64,000 bases of DNA from Cercis canadensis (Eukaryota; Streptophyta; Magnoliopsida; Fabales; Fabaceae). The DNA lies in contig QAOA01000121.1 of NCBI GenBank assembly GCA_003255065.1, forward strand, positions 844,728 to 908,727, given 5' to 3'. A model generated the notes under the pieces. The model worked only from the letters and a program-made list of their open reading frames with translations, had not been told where the DNA came from and ran no database searches. Every line of letters starts with the position of its first letter. Positions within the stretch are counted from its first letter, which is position 1. Made by a program: the position numbers and the translations under genes. This document shows, one piece after another, positions 22,547-33,107 of the stretch.

Positions 22547-24899
22547 CTATCGCAATTACCCTACTTGGAGAATCCTTGTTGATGCAGTCTTTCATGGGCA
22601 TGATCTCATGCCATTCTTGGATGGTACAAAACCATGTCCTCCCTCCACCATAATCACCAATGGTGCTCCTCTTCCTTATCCTGAATTTAGCCTATGGACC
22701 TGTCAAGCCAAATTCCTTTTGCATGCCATCACTGTCTCCTTAGAAACCGATATCCTTACCCTTCTTGGTCACCCCACCACTTCCAAAGAAGCTTGAGATC
22801 ATCTCAATACTCTATTTGCTAACAAATCAAAAGCTCGATTGATGTCTCTCAGGGAAAAAGTATCTACTACCTTATGTGGTTCACAATTGGTTCATATGTA
22901 TCTTCAGCAGATGAAGAATCTTGCTGATGAGATTGTTTTAATCTCACATCCAATAGATGATCTAGATCTTGTTATCTAAATTCTAAATGCACTCAATATT
23001 GAATTCAATGATATAACCTGCCTTATTAGAGCCAGAGAAACACCTATTACCTTCTTGGAACTCAAGGACTAGTAGACTTTGAGACATATTTGAACAAATC
23101 AGAGACTCTTAGCCCTACCCAACCTCTGACTGCAAATGTTACCTCTAAAAACTCTACCACCCCATTCAAAAAATGACATCCCTATTCCAAAGCCCTTCTC
23201 CCTACTCCCTCCCCTACCTTAACCAAATCCCCTACGTTTATCACTTATCAACTATGTAACAAACTTGGTCACCCAGCCTCTTACTGCTACAAATTTTTCC
23301 CTCACCTTCGCTCCACCAAAAAGTCACCCGAAGCCAATGTCACTACTACCCAGTCAACCTTAAATTCTCCAACTTGGTTACTAGATATTGGTGCCTCCCA
23401 TTATGTCACAAACAACCCCTCTACCATATGCAACTCTCAAAACTATCATGAAAATAACCACATGCTCATTGGCAATGGCATAAGTTTATCCATTACACAT
23501 CTTAGCTCTTCCATGGCATAAGTTTATCCATTACACACCTTGGCTCTTCCAAATTACATACCCTTTCCTTTTCATTTAATCTTCATAATGTTCACTGTGT
23601 CCCTAAAACGAAACATTGTTTCAAAATTTTGTGAATCCAATCAAGTTTCTGTTGAATTCTCACCCACTTCCTTTTTTGAAAATATTTGACTACATGAGCG
23701 TCACTCATTCAAGGCCCTAGTAAGAACCACATATACTCCCTTCCATTGTTCAGCTTTCGGTCTCCCTATTGCCCTCAAGCTCTCACTGTCAAACATTTCT
23801 CCTCACCCACATTATGGCACCACCGGTTAGGCCACCCCATTCTCGTACCTTGCATAACCTTGTTGCACATCACAATCTTTCAATAAAGCATGAGATTCAA
23901 GACTGTCCATCTTGCTCCACCAATAAGATTCATCATCTTTTTTTTTTTTTTTTTTTNCATCATCTTTTTTTTTTTTTTTCTAATTCTAGTCTTAGAACTT
24001 CTAGGCCTTTAGAATGTCTTTTTGCTGATGTATGGGGTCCTTCCCCACATGTTTCTTTTGATCAATTTAAGTATTATATCATTTTTGTTGACCACTTCAC
24101 CAGATACTCTTGGTTATATTCTCTTAAGAACAAATCTGATGTATTTCAAGTGTTTGTTCAATTTAAGTGTGGTGTTGAATCTTTTTTTAATCAATCAATC
24201 ACTTTCTTCCATTCCAATAATGGAGGTGAATTCATAAAATTAAAGTAATTTTTTTTTTCTAAATGTGCTATTTCTTTCTTCACCACTCCTCCCTATATCC
24301 TTGAGAGGAATGATATTGCAAAAAGAAAACACCGCTACATTATAGAAACCGGTCTTTTCCCCTTGCACCATGCGTCTATTTCCATTAAATTTTGGTCTCA
24401 TGCTTTTCAAACAGTTAATTACCTCATTAACTAGTTACCTACGCCAGTTCTTAACATGTCTTCACCATATCAATAGCTCTTTAATCAAAACTCTAATTAC
24501 TCAAAATTTAGAGCTTTTGGTTGCCTATGTTACCTTTGGCTTCAGCCATACTCACCCTATAAACTTCATACACGTTCCAAACCATATATTTTTTTAGGTT
24601 ATTCCATTAATCACCATGTCTTTATCTGTTATGACTTTGAAAATAAAAATTCCTACATTTCGAGGCATGCAAAATTTATGGAAACTATCTATCCATTTCA
24701 AAATAAAACTGAACTCACTCCTCACTCATCTCCTTCTCTTGACTTAATTCTAGTCACCTACTATTAAGTATCCAACTCCACCTCTAACTTTACTACCTCC
24801 CAATAGAGTCCTACCTCATCTTCACCTCTAAATATAAACACTTCCCCAAATTTATCCAACTCTTCCCTTTCACTCTTCACCGTCCCCTTCCTTATCTCT
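22547..24899 (+). pseudogene. Copia copy B, segment 1 (gag to integrase and linker)
   Basis: It begins abruptly within gag (TWRILVDAVFHGHDLMPFLD), without LTR or primer-binding site. It runs through the zinc knuckle region, protease remnant, pre-integrase and integrase (VWGPSPHVSFDQFKYY near 24035). There are many stops and frameshifts. A tandem duplication of about 48 bp lies near 23470-23545. A contig join (N at 23957) falls in a T run that is repeated on both sides with CATCATC. The segment is interrupted at 24899 by a solo LTR and continues at 26267. Confidence 0.82.
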
Positions 24900-26266
24900 T
24901 GATAAGCCGGTTTTATACCGCTTATCTCGTATTATTCTTGCTTGATTTTTGTTCACTCTTGAGTATCTTAGGGTAGGTTTTCCCAATTTAAGTTTCCTTT
25001 TTGTAGGTTTATGTTTTGGGAACTTTGGAAGCCATTTTAGAGCAATTTGATGTAAAAAAGAAGTAAAATCGTGCAATTTGAAATTGAAGACATGACTTTG
25101 GGCGCCACAGGCTCCTTAACCAGGTGCCGCAGTGCCATATGTTCAGGAAACAGAAGACTAAGTATAGAGAGTAGGGCGCCGTAGCGCCCTATACCAAGTG
25201 CCGCAGCGCCCTATCATCTGGAATCAGCAAAGCACAAGACAGAAACTAGGGCGCCGTAGCGCCCAAACCCAAGGCTGCAACCCCCGACGGTCAACTCGGG
25301 ATTTGACTTCTGAACTTCCTAATTTCACTAGGAATCCTACTTTATTTTAATTCCTTTTCTTCCTAAACTTCCTAGGACCTATAAATAGGACTCTTAAAGT
25401 CTAAATTAGGGTCCCACAGTTTTTAGAGAAGAGGCAAGAGGAGAAGAGGATTCAAGCTTGAAGATTGAGACTTTCGGCATCGAATCATCCCATCCCATAG
25501 TTCAATTCTTCATCTCTCTCTTGTTATTGATGTCTAATCTGTGTGTAATGTTATTTTCTACAATTATCATGAACTAATTCCACCATCTAGGGTGGAGATG
25601 TAGCCTAGCTTAGGATGGATGGTAATTTCTAATGAATTAATCAAAGGACCTTCTTCTTAAATTAACTTCTTGATCTCTATACTTAATGTTTCTGTTTGAC
25701 TGGCCATCAATTTAGATGAGCAGGTGATTACAATAATACTGGAAAGTTAGTTGTGATTGAGGACCATCAGAATTAAGAACATAGATTACATAAGGATAGG
25801 AATATACCGTTATGGTTTATGTAGCCGTTAAAAAGAACCATAGAACGAATTGAATTCTGAGATTATTCGCAATTCACATAGGAATATAGTGGATTCATAG
25901 TTTGGGAATATATTTGTTTGACCTTGGAAAAGGCTAATAAATGACTTAGTGTTCTTAGCTATCAATTAGGAAGATTGTTTCTGATTAATAAAGTATGAAT
26001 AAAGATCCGGACTAGCTACGGTGAAATCGACATCCTAGATACTTTCTTGTCATATTCTTACTCATTTTTTACAGCAATTATTCTCTGTTTACTATTTTGC
26101 ATTTAAATATCATCATAATTCACCTATCAATTGTCTAGATAAAATTAGAATACGCATAATTTTGGTACTTAGTAGCCACAGTCTCCGTGGGACGATACTT
26201 TATCTCACTTCTTTATTACTTGCTTACAATACGTGCACTTGCGTTCACATTTTACGTAACATCTCT
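24895..26266 (+). mobile_element. Solo LTR (gypsy type), 1362 bp, inside copia copy B
   Basis: The insertion 24900-26261 begins TGATAAGCC and ends ACGTAACA, so it has TG..CA ends. It is flanked by a perfect 5-bp target duplication TCTCT at 24895-24899 and 26262-26266. The uninterrupted copy C (50555-50570) shows a single TCTCT at the same place, confirming an insertion. It has no internal region, so it is a solo LTR left by LTR-LTR recombination. It holds GC-rich GGGCGCC / GCAGCGCC repeats at 25105-25270 and the motif CCGTGGGACGATAC near 26185, a feature I associate with gypsy-type LTRs. The strand is a guess. Confidence 0.85.
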
Positions 26267-27053
26267 ATATTCCCATTCAAATAATTCCCCACATATCTCA
26301 CGCACCTTATCATTTACAACATCCCCCCTTATCCAATCTCAAAATTTAAACATTTTCCCATTCACTTCCCTTACCCAACTAAATACCCAATCACTCAACA
26401 AGTCCTCACATAATCCAAGTCCCTCTCCATTATCTCTTTCACCTTCCTTTACCCAATCAAACACTTCTACCCCTAACATAATTATCCAACTTCCCTTTAT
26501 CTCTAATGCCACGTCCCCACCTCTTCACCTTTATCTTCTACATCGTCTTCTTCTTTTACTCAATCAAATACAAGTACCCTTAACCTATATATATCTCTTC
26601 CTTTTCCCACAAACATCAATACACCTAACCCTATCCTAATCATAACCCTTCATCTTCTACCCCACGTCATGCTGCCCATACCCACTCTTCCCAAAACAAA
26701 ATAGTTAACAAGATCCCAAAACAACATTGTTAAACCCACACAGCCATTCAGTTGTCAAATCACTAAACACCCTTTTAAACCTAGCCTTGAACCCACCTAT
26801 CTCACCCAGGCTCTTCAATCTCCTGATTGGTGCCTAGCTATTTCTCAAGAGTTTGATGCTTTATTGAGAAATGCTACTTGGTCTCTTATTTCTCCTCCCT
26901 CCCATTCTCACATCATTGGTTGCAAATGGGTTTACCGAGTTAAAAGGAAACCCAATGGTTCTATTGACCATTACAAGGTACGTCTTTTTGCCAAAGGTTA
27001 TTTACAGCATCCTGGGCTTGATTACAAAGAGACGTTCAACCTCGTTGTCAAAC
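26267..27053 (+). pseudogene. Copia copy B, segment 2 (linker and start of reverse transcriptase)
   Basis: The serine/proline/threonine-rich linker after integrase continues here, followed by the start of reverse transcriptase (HIIGCKWVYRVKRKPNGS near 26910). It is cut at 27053 by the Athila element and resumes at about 38527. Confidence 0.82.
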
Positions 27054-28624
27054 TGATGCGACTTTTTCCGGCAAGTGTACCGGGTCACACAAGTAATATA
27101 ATAGTGAGTAGAGTATCGTTCCCACGAGGATTAAGGTTAACAACTACCAATTTCACCAATAAAGATTCTATTTGGAAAGATAAATGGTTTGGATTGAAGG
27201 CAGCCCTGGAATGAGCTGCTGCAATTAACTAAGTGACAACTAAATAACAAAACTCCAACAATATCGTAACAAACTTTAAGAGATAATCTAAATGTGAGAT
27301 TTGTAATAAGAATGAGAAAGGTTAGGGGTTGATTTCATTCAGTTGCAATTCGATTTCCTCATAGACAAGGTAATCTCAGAATTAATACTGGACTACTTAT
27401 TTCAGTTACAATTCCTTTGTTGTTGGTTCATTTCCTTAAAGTGATTGAACCCAATTCCTTGGTGATACAATCCTCCCTATACTAATTACTTGTCCAATTC
27501 CTTGATACAACCAATTAATTTAGGTGATTTGGTTCTAGGAAATTAATCTAATACCACCTAAACGAAGTTATCTATCCCTAGATTAACTCAATTTAGGACA
27601 GAATTTATAGAGCACATTCGGATCTTACTATTCCTAGTGTTGAAACGAATCTCTTAACCATTCAAATGGTAGCTAAGCATTTAAAGGCATTAAGAACAGC
27701 AAAGTCTATTCAACAAAAGAAGTTGTACTAAAACAAGTTTATTCAATCTTGAAACTTCATTACAAATGAATTACATCAAACCCCTAACAATAAGAATTTA
27801 GCTACTCATACTTGAATTCAATAAAAACAAATAAGTATTCAACATGAGATGAAAGAAGAGAAGAAGAAGAAACTATATGACGATCCAGTTCCAATTGCTC
27901 CCCCTTGCTCTCTAGTTCTTCTGCTCCTTTCTTCCCAAGTACGGCCTCCTCATCCCATGCATCAGATTTCCTTTTTATACTTGTGCAGAATTAGGTCATT
28001 TGGTCAAAAATAGCTCGAACACGGCCCTGACACGGCCGTGTTCCTTTCTGGTCCTGGGCGTGTCACTTAAGTTGCATTTCTGGTCATCGAACACGGGCTC
28101 TGACACGGCCGTGTTCCTTTCTGATCACGGCCGTGTCACTTAGACATGGCCCGTGCTCTTCTTTGGCCTGGGCGTGTCCTGACTTTGTAGCCTCTGCCTG
28201 TTCAACACGGCCCCTCACACGGCCGTGTTCTTCTCTTTCCTTGACCGTGTTTGCCCTTAGACTGGGCCTTTGTTCTCTTGGACACTCTGCTTGATCAACA
28301 CGGCCTTGGACACGGCCGTGTCTGTTCCTGTCTGAGGCCGTGTTTGTCCATGAGCTTGAGCAGTAGCCTCTGGATGGTAGACACGGGGTACACACGGCCG
28401 TGTTACTGCCTGTGTCTAGCAGAAAACTTGGTAGATGACTGTTTTCCTTGCCATTTTCTCCATGAATTGTTGTCAGATTCTTCTCATTTCCAAATTACCC
28501 ATCTTGGTAGCTGTCAATAGCCAATTTATGGATTAAACACCATGTTTAGAGAGAATTTGCTTGCAATGCAGGTAAAAATTCAGTATTAAAGCATGGATTG
28601 TATAGTTTTAAAAGACAAGTATCA
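27054..28624 (-). repeat. 3' LTR of the Athila element
   Basis: The LTR starts (minus strand) TGATACTTGTC next to a purine tract and ends GTCGCATCA at the copia junction, 1571 bp in all. The motif ATCGTTCCCACGAGG lies near its end (27115). It contains a CpG-rich cluster of CACGGCCGTG palindromes at 28020-28410. The short open frames over that cluster are composition artefacts. Confidence 0.8.
28020..28410. repeat. Cluster of CACGGCCGTG palindromes in the Athila LTR
   Basis: At least five copies of the palindrome CACGGCCGTG in an A/TCACGGCCGTGT context, plus many one-arm variants (GGGCGTGTC, AACACGG), recur every 30-80 bp. A second cluster lies at 32420-32945 in the spacer of the same element. 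Confidence 0.85.
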
Positions 28625-28639
28625 AATACCCCCACACTT
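28625..28639 (-). promoter_or_regulatory. Polypurine tract of the Athila element
   Basis: On the minus strand AAGTGTGGGGGTATT lies immediately 5' of the LTR start, the expected place for plus-strand priming. A very similar tract, AAGTGTGGGGGGGTA, occurs again near 29425-29440. Confidence 0.75.
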
Positions 28640-29547
28640 AGACATTTGCTTGTCCTTAAGCAATGAAAATTAGAACATGTGCCTTAGGTGTTCTCCCTGG
28701 ACAGACAATTTCATTTCTACAAAAAAAATTATGCAAGGTACCCTACAATGAGCAGCTGCATTATTCAGTTTCTATTTCAGTTTATGGACTCAGTCATCAC
28801 TTAACAGTTTGCCTCAGCTACACTCTCAGTAACTAGAAAGAATTACCCTGTGCTTATTACTCTATTCTAATAACAGGCAAAAATAACAACACTCCAAACT
28901 AAGTACTCAAGAACTATTCTTTCCTCTCTTTCTCTTTTTCTTTCCTTTTCTTTTCTTTTCTTGCATAGTTAGGGGTCCTAGGATGTGGTGTCCGGTCATT
29001 GCCTGCGACCCACATTCAACTAGTTATGCTTCATTGGCATACTCATATCCTTCTCCAGTTTCAGGCACAGAAGGTAGAGGAGCAGAGCCCCACTATGCTC
29101 ATCATGGATCACCACTCGAGAACAAATAATGAAGATTTTTTTTTTAAATTAAATTAAAGGAAAAACCAATACTCAGCACAGGGTATTCTAACTACAAACA
29201 TCAAGTCTAGCTAGCATAAACACATTTCTAGCACTCCCAAGTCCATTTCACTTCAATAGTTACTTCCTAATGCAGCAAGCTTCAAAATAGACTACTCGGC
29301 ATTAAAAGACTTAAGTAACAATTTAAAAACAAGTCATCCAGGAAATTCCAGAGACACAATGTTCCCGTTCCACATGCCAGAGGATTCACATGCAAATATC
29401 TACATCTAGTCTTATATTATTCTACCCCCCCACACTTAAATCATGCATTGTCTACAATGAATGACATACAAAAAGAAGGTGGAGGCAGAAATAGAATCAA
29501 CAGGCATAGAAATATGAAAGAATGAAAAAATGAGAGAATAGTTGGAA

Positions 29548-31074
29548 CTACTCCCTGGAAGGTGCTTCAGAAGGGTGATCGGTGGATGCTGGAGAATCAG
29601 GCTGTGGAGGTCGAGATGAGGTGCGCGGCGGCCGAATATGTTCTACCGACGGGGCGATGTCGGCGTCGTCCGCTGGGTCTTGAAAGGTAGGCGGACGAGG
29701 TGGTGGTGGTGGATGGAGTCCCAAGGACTGACACATCATCTGTAGAGTGGATTGCACCCACTGGTGATGTGCCAGCTCATAGGACATCCACTGATGTCTA
29801 TGATGCCGCTCCCGCCGGTTGTCTAAGATTAGGCGGTTGACTCGGGTTCTTGTGCCATCTACTTCGACTTCAATCCGAGCCAACTGCCTCTCCAGTGCTG
29901 TTGGTTTCCTATCTTCCTCGTCAGCTTCAGTGGACGGGATAGTAGGAGGAGATTGTGGCGGGAGAGGTGCGGACGTGCTCGGCTCCTCCGCCGGTTGTTC
30001 TTCAGGTGGTGGTGGTGGTGGTGCATCGCTCACCGGGGCCTCCATTTCTGGCGCTGCAGGACTGCCAGGTACAGCTCTTTGTGGAGCACCGGCCAGGGCA
30101 AAGTAGGTGCCCTGGCTGTCAGTACGGCGCTCCACCATCCCCATTGCCCTCAGGGTGTCCATGCCCAGCGGCAAAGGTCGACAAGCGACCGTGAGGGTCG
30201 ACTCGTCACCCAGCACATCCAGGTGGCGAGCGAGGCGGGTGATGATTGAACCTCCGCCTATAGCTCCAAAGTTCCCTCGCTGGAGATAACCCTTGACCAG
30301 CTGCAGGAAGGCATACCCCAGATGGCAATGACTCTTCTCCTTAATGCATTGAAGGTAGAAGAGGTCCCTCTTACTCACCACGCCTGTGCTCTCCCTTCTG
30401 GCGTTCAGTGATTGCACCAGCAGCTTGTGAATGTATCTAAGTGCTGGTGACCGGAGGGTGGATGCCTTGGACCGCTTGGCCTTATAAGTGGCTTCAGTGC
30501 TCACTTCGAGCCAGCATTCTACCGGGTCTTTGCTGGTATAAGACCAGTCCAGCAAGAAGGTGTTCTCTAGCCTTATTGCTGCAGACGGCTGTCCAGCTAA
30601 CCCCGCCGCCTCAGTGAACTCTTGGAGGTTCATGCTATGCATGAACGAGCCGAGACGGAATCTGATTGAGTCTGGCTCATACCATGTCGTGTTGTTGGCT
30701 GTGAAGGTGGTGTTGATCTCCACAGTTGTGAGAAACTCCAGGGTGAGTTCTCTATATGCCGGTTCCTGGAGCTCGAAGATGTTGCCCCACTGTCCTGGAC
30801 TGAGGAGTTGGCGAATCTCCTCGTCGATGGCTAGCTCCTGCAACACTAGCCATACCGGGTATCGGCTAGGTTCAAACGGCTTTGTTAAGAGCTTTGCTAG
30901 CCGCTCCTGGTGCTCAGCCCCTTGGAGTCTGAGGAATGGATGAACTGAAGTGTCAGCGGCTCCTGATCTTCTCTTCTTCACAGGTGGAGAAGGTGACTCG
31001 GGAGGGTTTGGACGGTTCTTCCTGGTCTTCAGTTTCTCCCGGCGAGGTTGTGTGTCAGCAGTACGCTTTGTCAT
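29548..31074 (-). CDS. Athila-type additional open reading frame (env-like position)
   Basis: A long open frame downstream of integrase; the Met at 31074 (MTKRTADTQPRR) is preferred over the one at 31185. It gives about 508 residues. The N-terminal 60 residues are basic and proline-rich (KKRR), suggesting a nuclear signal. The central part (IFELQEPAYRELTLEFLTT, then IRFRLGSFMHSMNLQEFTEA) resembles the ATHILA ORF-1 family. The C-terminal third is proline-rich and low-complexity with a charged, possibly coiled segment. The role of this protein in Athila elements is not established; the label env-like is positional only. I do not see a signal peptide, and the hydrophobic stretch at the far N-terminus lies upstream of the preferred start. 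The frame is intact. Confidence 0.72.
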   Translation of the reverse strand: MTKRTADTQPRREKLKTRKNRPNPPESPSPPVKKRRSGAADTSVHPFLRLQGAEHQERLAKLLTKPFEPSRYPVWLVLQELAIDEEIRQLLSPGQWGNIFELQEPAYRELTLEFLTTVEINTTFTANNTTWYEPDSIRFRLGSFMHSMNLQEFTEAAGLAGQPSAAIRLENTFLLDWSYTSKDPVECWLEVSTEATYKAKRSKASTLRSPALRYIHKLLVQSLNARRESTGVVSKRDLFYLQCIKEKSHCHLGYAFLQLVKGYLQRGNFGAIGGGSIITRLARHLDVLGDESTLTVACRPLPLGMDTLRAMGMVERRTDSQGTYFALAGAPQRAVPGSPAAPEMEAPVSDAPPPPPPEEQPAEEPSTSAPLPPQSPPTIPSTEADEEDRKPTALERQLARIEVEVDGTRTRVNRLILDNRRERHHRHQWMSYELAHHQWVQSTLQMMCQSLGLHPPPPPRPPTFQDPADDADIAPSVEHIRPPRTSSRPPQPDSPASTDHPSEAPSRE

Positions 31075-33107
31075 TTTGGTGTCCTGGAAAATAAATTTAA
31101 TAAGTAAGTTGCCAAATTTGGACAAATGAGCACACAAGAGTGGTACCACAAAACAGAATATGCATGCAAAATCCAGTTGATGCATAACATTGAGCTATTT
31201 CAAAATGGGAAAATGCATGTCTATATGATAAAACCACAAGTCTCAAAACAGTAATTTAGCAAGTATTCTCAGAATCTCAGTACATGCACAGATTTATCCA
31301 ATGGCCATTCCCACATCATTAATGCAATAGAATCAGATTTCAATTTCCACAAGCAGTTAATCAACTGAAATGCTAATTCCCACATGTTTACTAACCCAAC
31401 ACCACTCTAAAAGCAATAATTCAACAAAGAGTTATACACAAGGCAGCAGGGTAGTAAAATTTAAATTTAGTATACTAGTTCAGTGCCCCACATTATCTCT
31501 CGAATCCTATCTCATTTTCCTAATTCCAATTTCTAACATCAGATATTTAACCAAGTCATCATCATCAATTACCCCACTAACAATTAAACAAAATCAGGTT
31601 CCTCAACCAGGATTTATTCTCTGGTCATAGTGCAATAGAATTCAACATTAATTCCTACTGTGCTAGAAAAGAAACTCAGATAATCCATCCACAGTAATGA
31701 TCATTACCAGCTAAGAAAACACAATCTATGCATGAATTTTTGAATGAATTAACCAATTCCACAGGACAATATCCATGATAGTGGCTAAATGAGGAATTTG
31801 TAAAATGGACAACTGTCCCTAACAACAACTTGCAATAGATTAACAGAAATTCAGCATGAAATTAGAGTGGTGACAGCAATGATAATTTCAGGATAACACC
31901 CTCAACCTCAGTAGATTCCCCCAATGAATTATTCTTACAGTCAAATCAGTATACTATGCCATCCTAAATTTCCTCACTAAACACAGATTATTCAGCAGTT
32001 AGGACAGTGATATTATGGTTCCAATTCTTATGCAACCTAGTTAAAATTCCCTCAATCAATTCAGATTATGCAGACAACAATCGTAGAGCACATAAATTAT
32101 GCAGATAACCACCATATGAACTAAGCTAGGCACATAGAGCAAACACTCATAATCAAAACATAGCAGAAAACAAGAAGAATTAAGAATGTCATACCTGTAG
32201 GAAGCAGGATAATCGAAAATTGCAAAAGAGCTGCTGCAATGTGTGTGCTGATGTGGTGAAATGGAGGAATGTGACTAGGGCAAAGAATTTGGTGCTTAAC
32301 TGGACTGGGATTGGCCGGAAATGGGTGTGAGATGCTCGGAAAAGCTAGGGATTTGAGAGAAAGTGAGAGGAAGGGGAATTTCTGAAGTGATGAAATGCCC
32401 TGCGAATTCAGCTTTTAAAGTTTCTGAGTGACACGCCCACAACACGGCCGTGTTCTGTGGGCGTGTCGTGCTGTAAAGTAGGGACACGGGATAAACACGC
32501 GGGGTGTTTAAGTGACACGGGGGTGTTGTTTAAGTGACACGGGCGTGACCGCCCCGTGTCTCAGACCGTGTCCAAAGTTAGAATATATGAATTAAGTGAC
32601 ACGGTCACAACACGGCCGTGTTTGTGACCGTGTTCGTGATCTGGCAAAATTATAAACTTACCTGAGACAACACATGGGCATGTCTAGGGACAATTAATTC
32701 TGGGTAAGTGACACGGGAATGAACACGGGCGTGTCAGAGACCGTGTCTGCCTGTTGGATTCCTGTGAGAGTTACACGTTCACTGCCACGGCCATGTGTGT
32801 GCCCGTGTCTATCATCTGAGCTCTCTGTATAGTGAACACGGGCACGACACGGGCGTGTTCCAGACCGTGTTGTATCTCTGAGCTCTCTGCCCTCTTCACA
32901 CGGTTCATGACACGGGCGTGTTCCAGACCGTGTTCTATCCTGAGATACCAAAAACAAAACTTAATGAACAAAAATGACAAAAATGAAGATGTAAAACAAA
33001 GACAGAATGAAAATAACTAAAAGTAAATAAGGAAAAAGGTTTAAAAACTTGGGTTGCCTCCCAAGAAGCGCTTAATTTTAAAGTCCTCAGCCGGACTATC
33101 TCGGAGA
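31075..33107. other. Non-coding spacer of the Athila element
   Basis: About 2 kb lies between the pol frame and the downstream open frame, as usual in Athila elements. It includes the second CACGG-type motif cluster (32420-32945). Open frames there (for example 32694-32957) are shadows of that repeat. Confidence 0.7.

Noticed and set aside
28084..28395. Open frames of about 90-100 codons over the GC-rich part of the Athila LTR
   Set aside because: They follow the CACGGCCGTG motif repeats, occur on both strands, and have repetitive composition with no domain.
28020..28410. CRISPR-like pattern of regularly spaced palindromes
   Set aside because: Repeats are short, imperfect and unevenly spaced, lie in a plant retrotransposon LTR, and have no Cas genes nearby.
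32694..33020. Several overlapping open frames on both strands in the Athila spacer
   Set aside because: Same motif-driven composition. Non-coding spacers are usual at this place in Athila elements.
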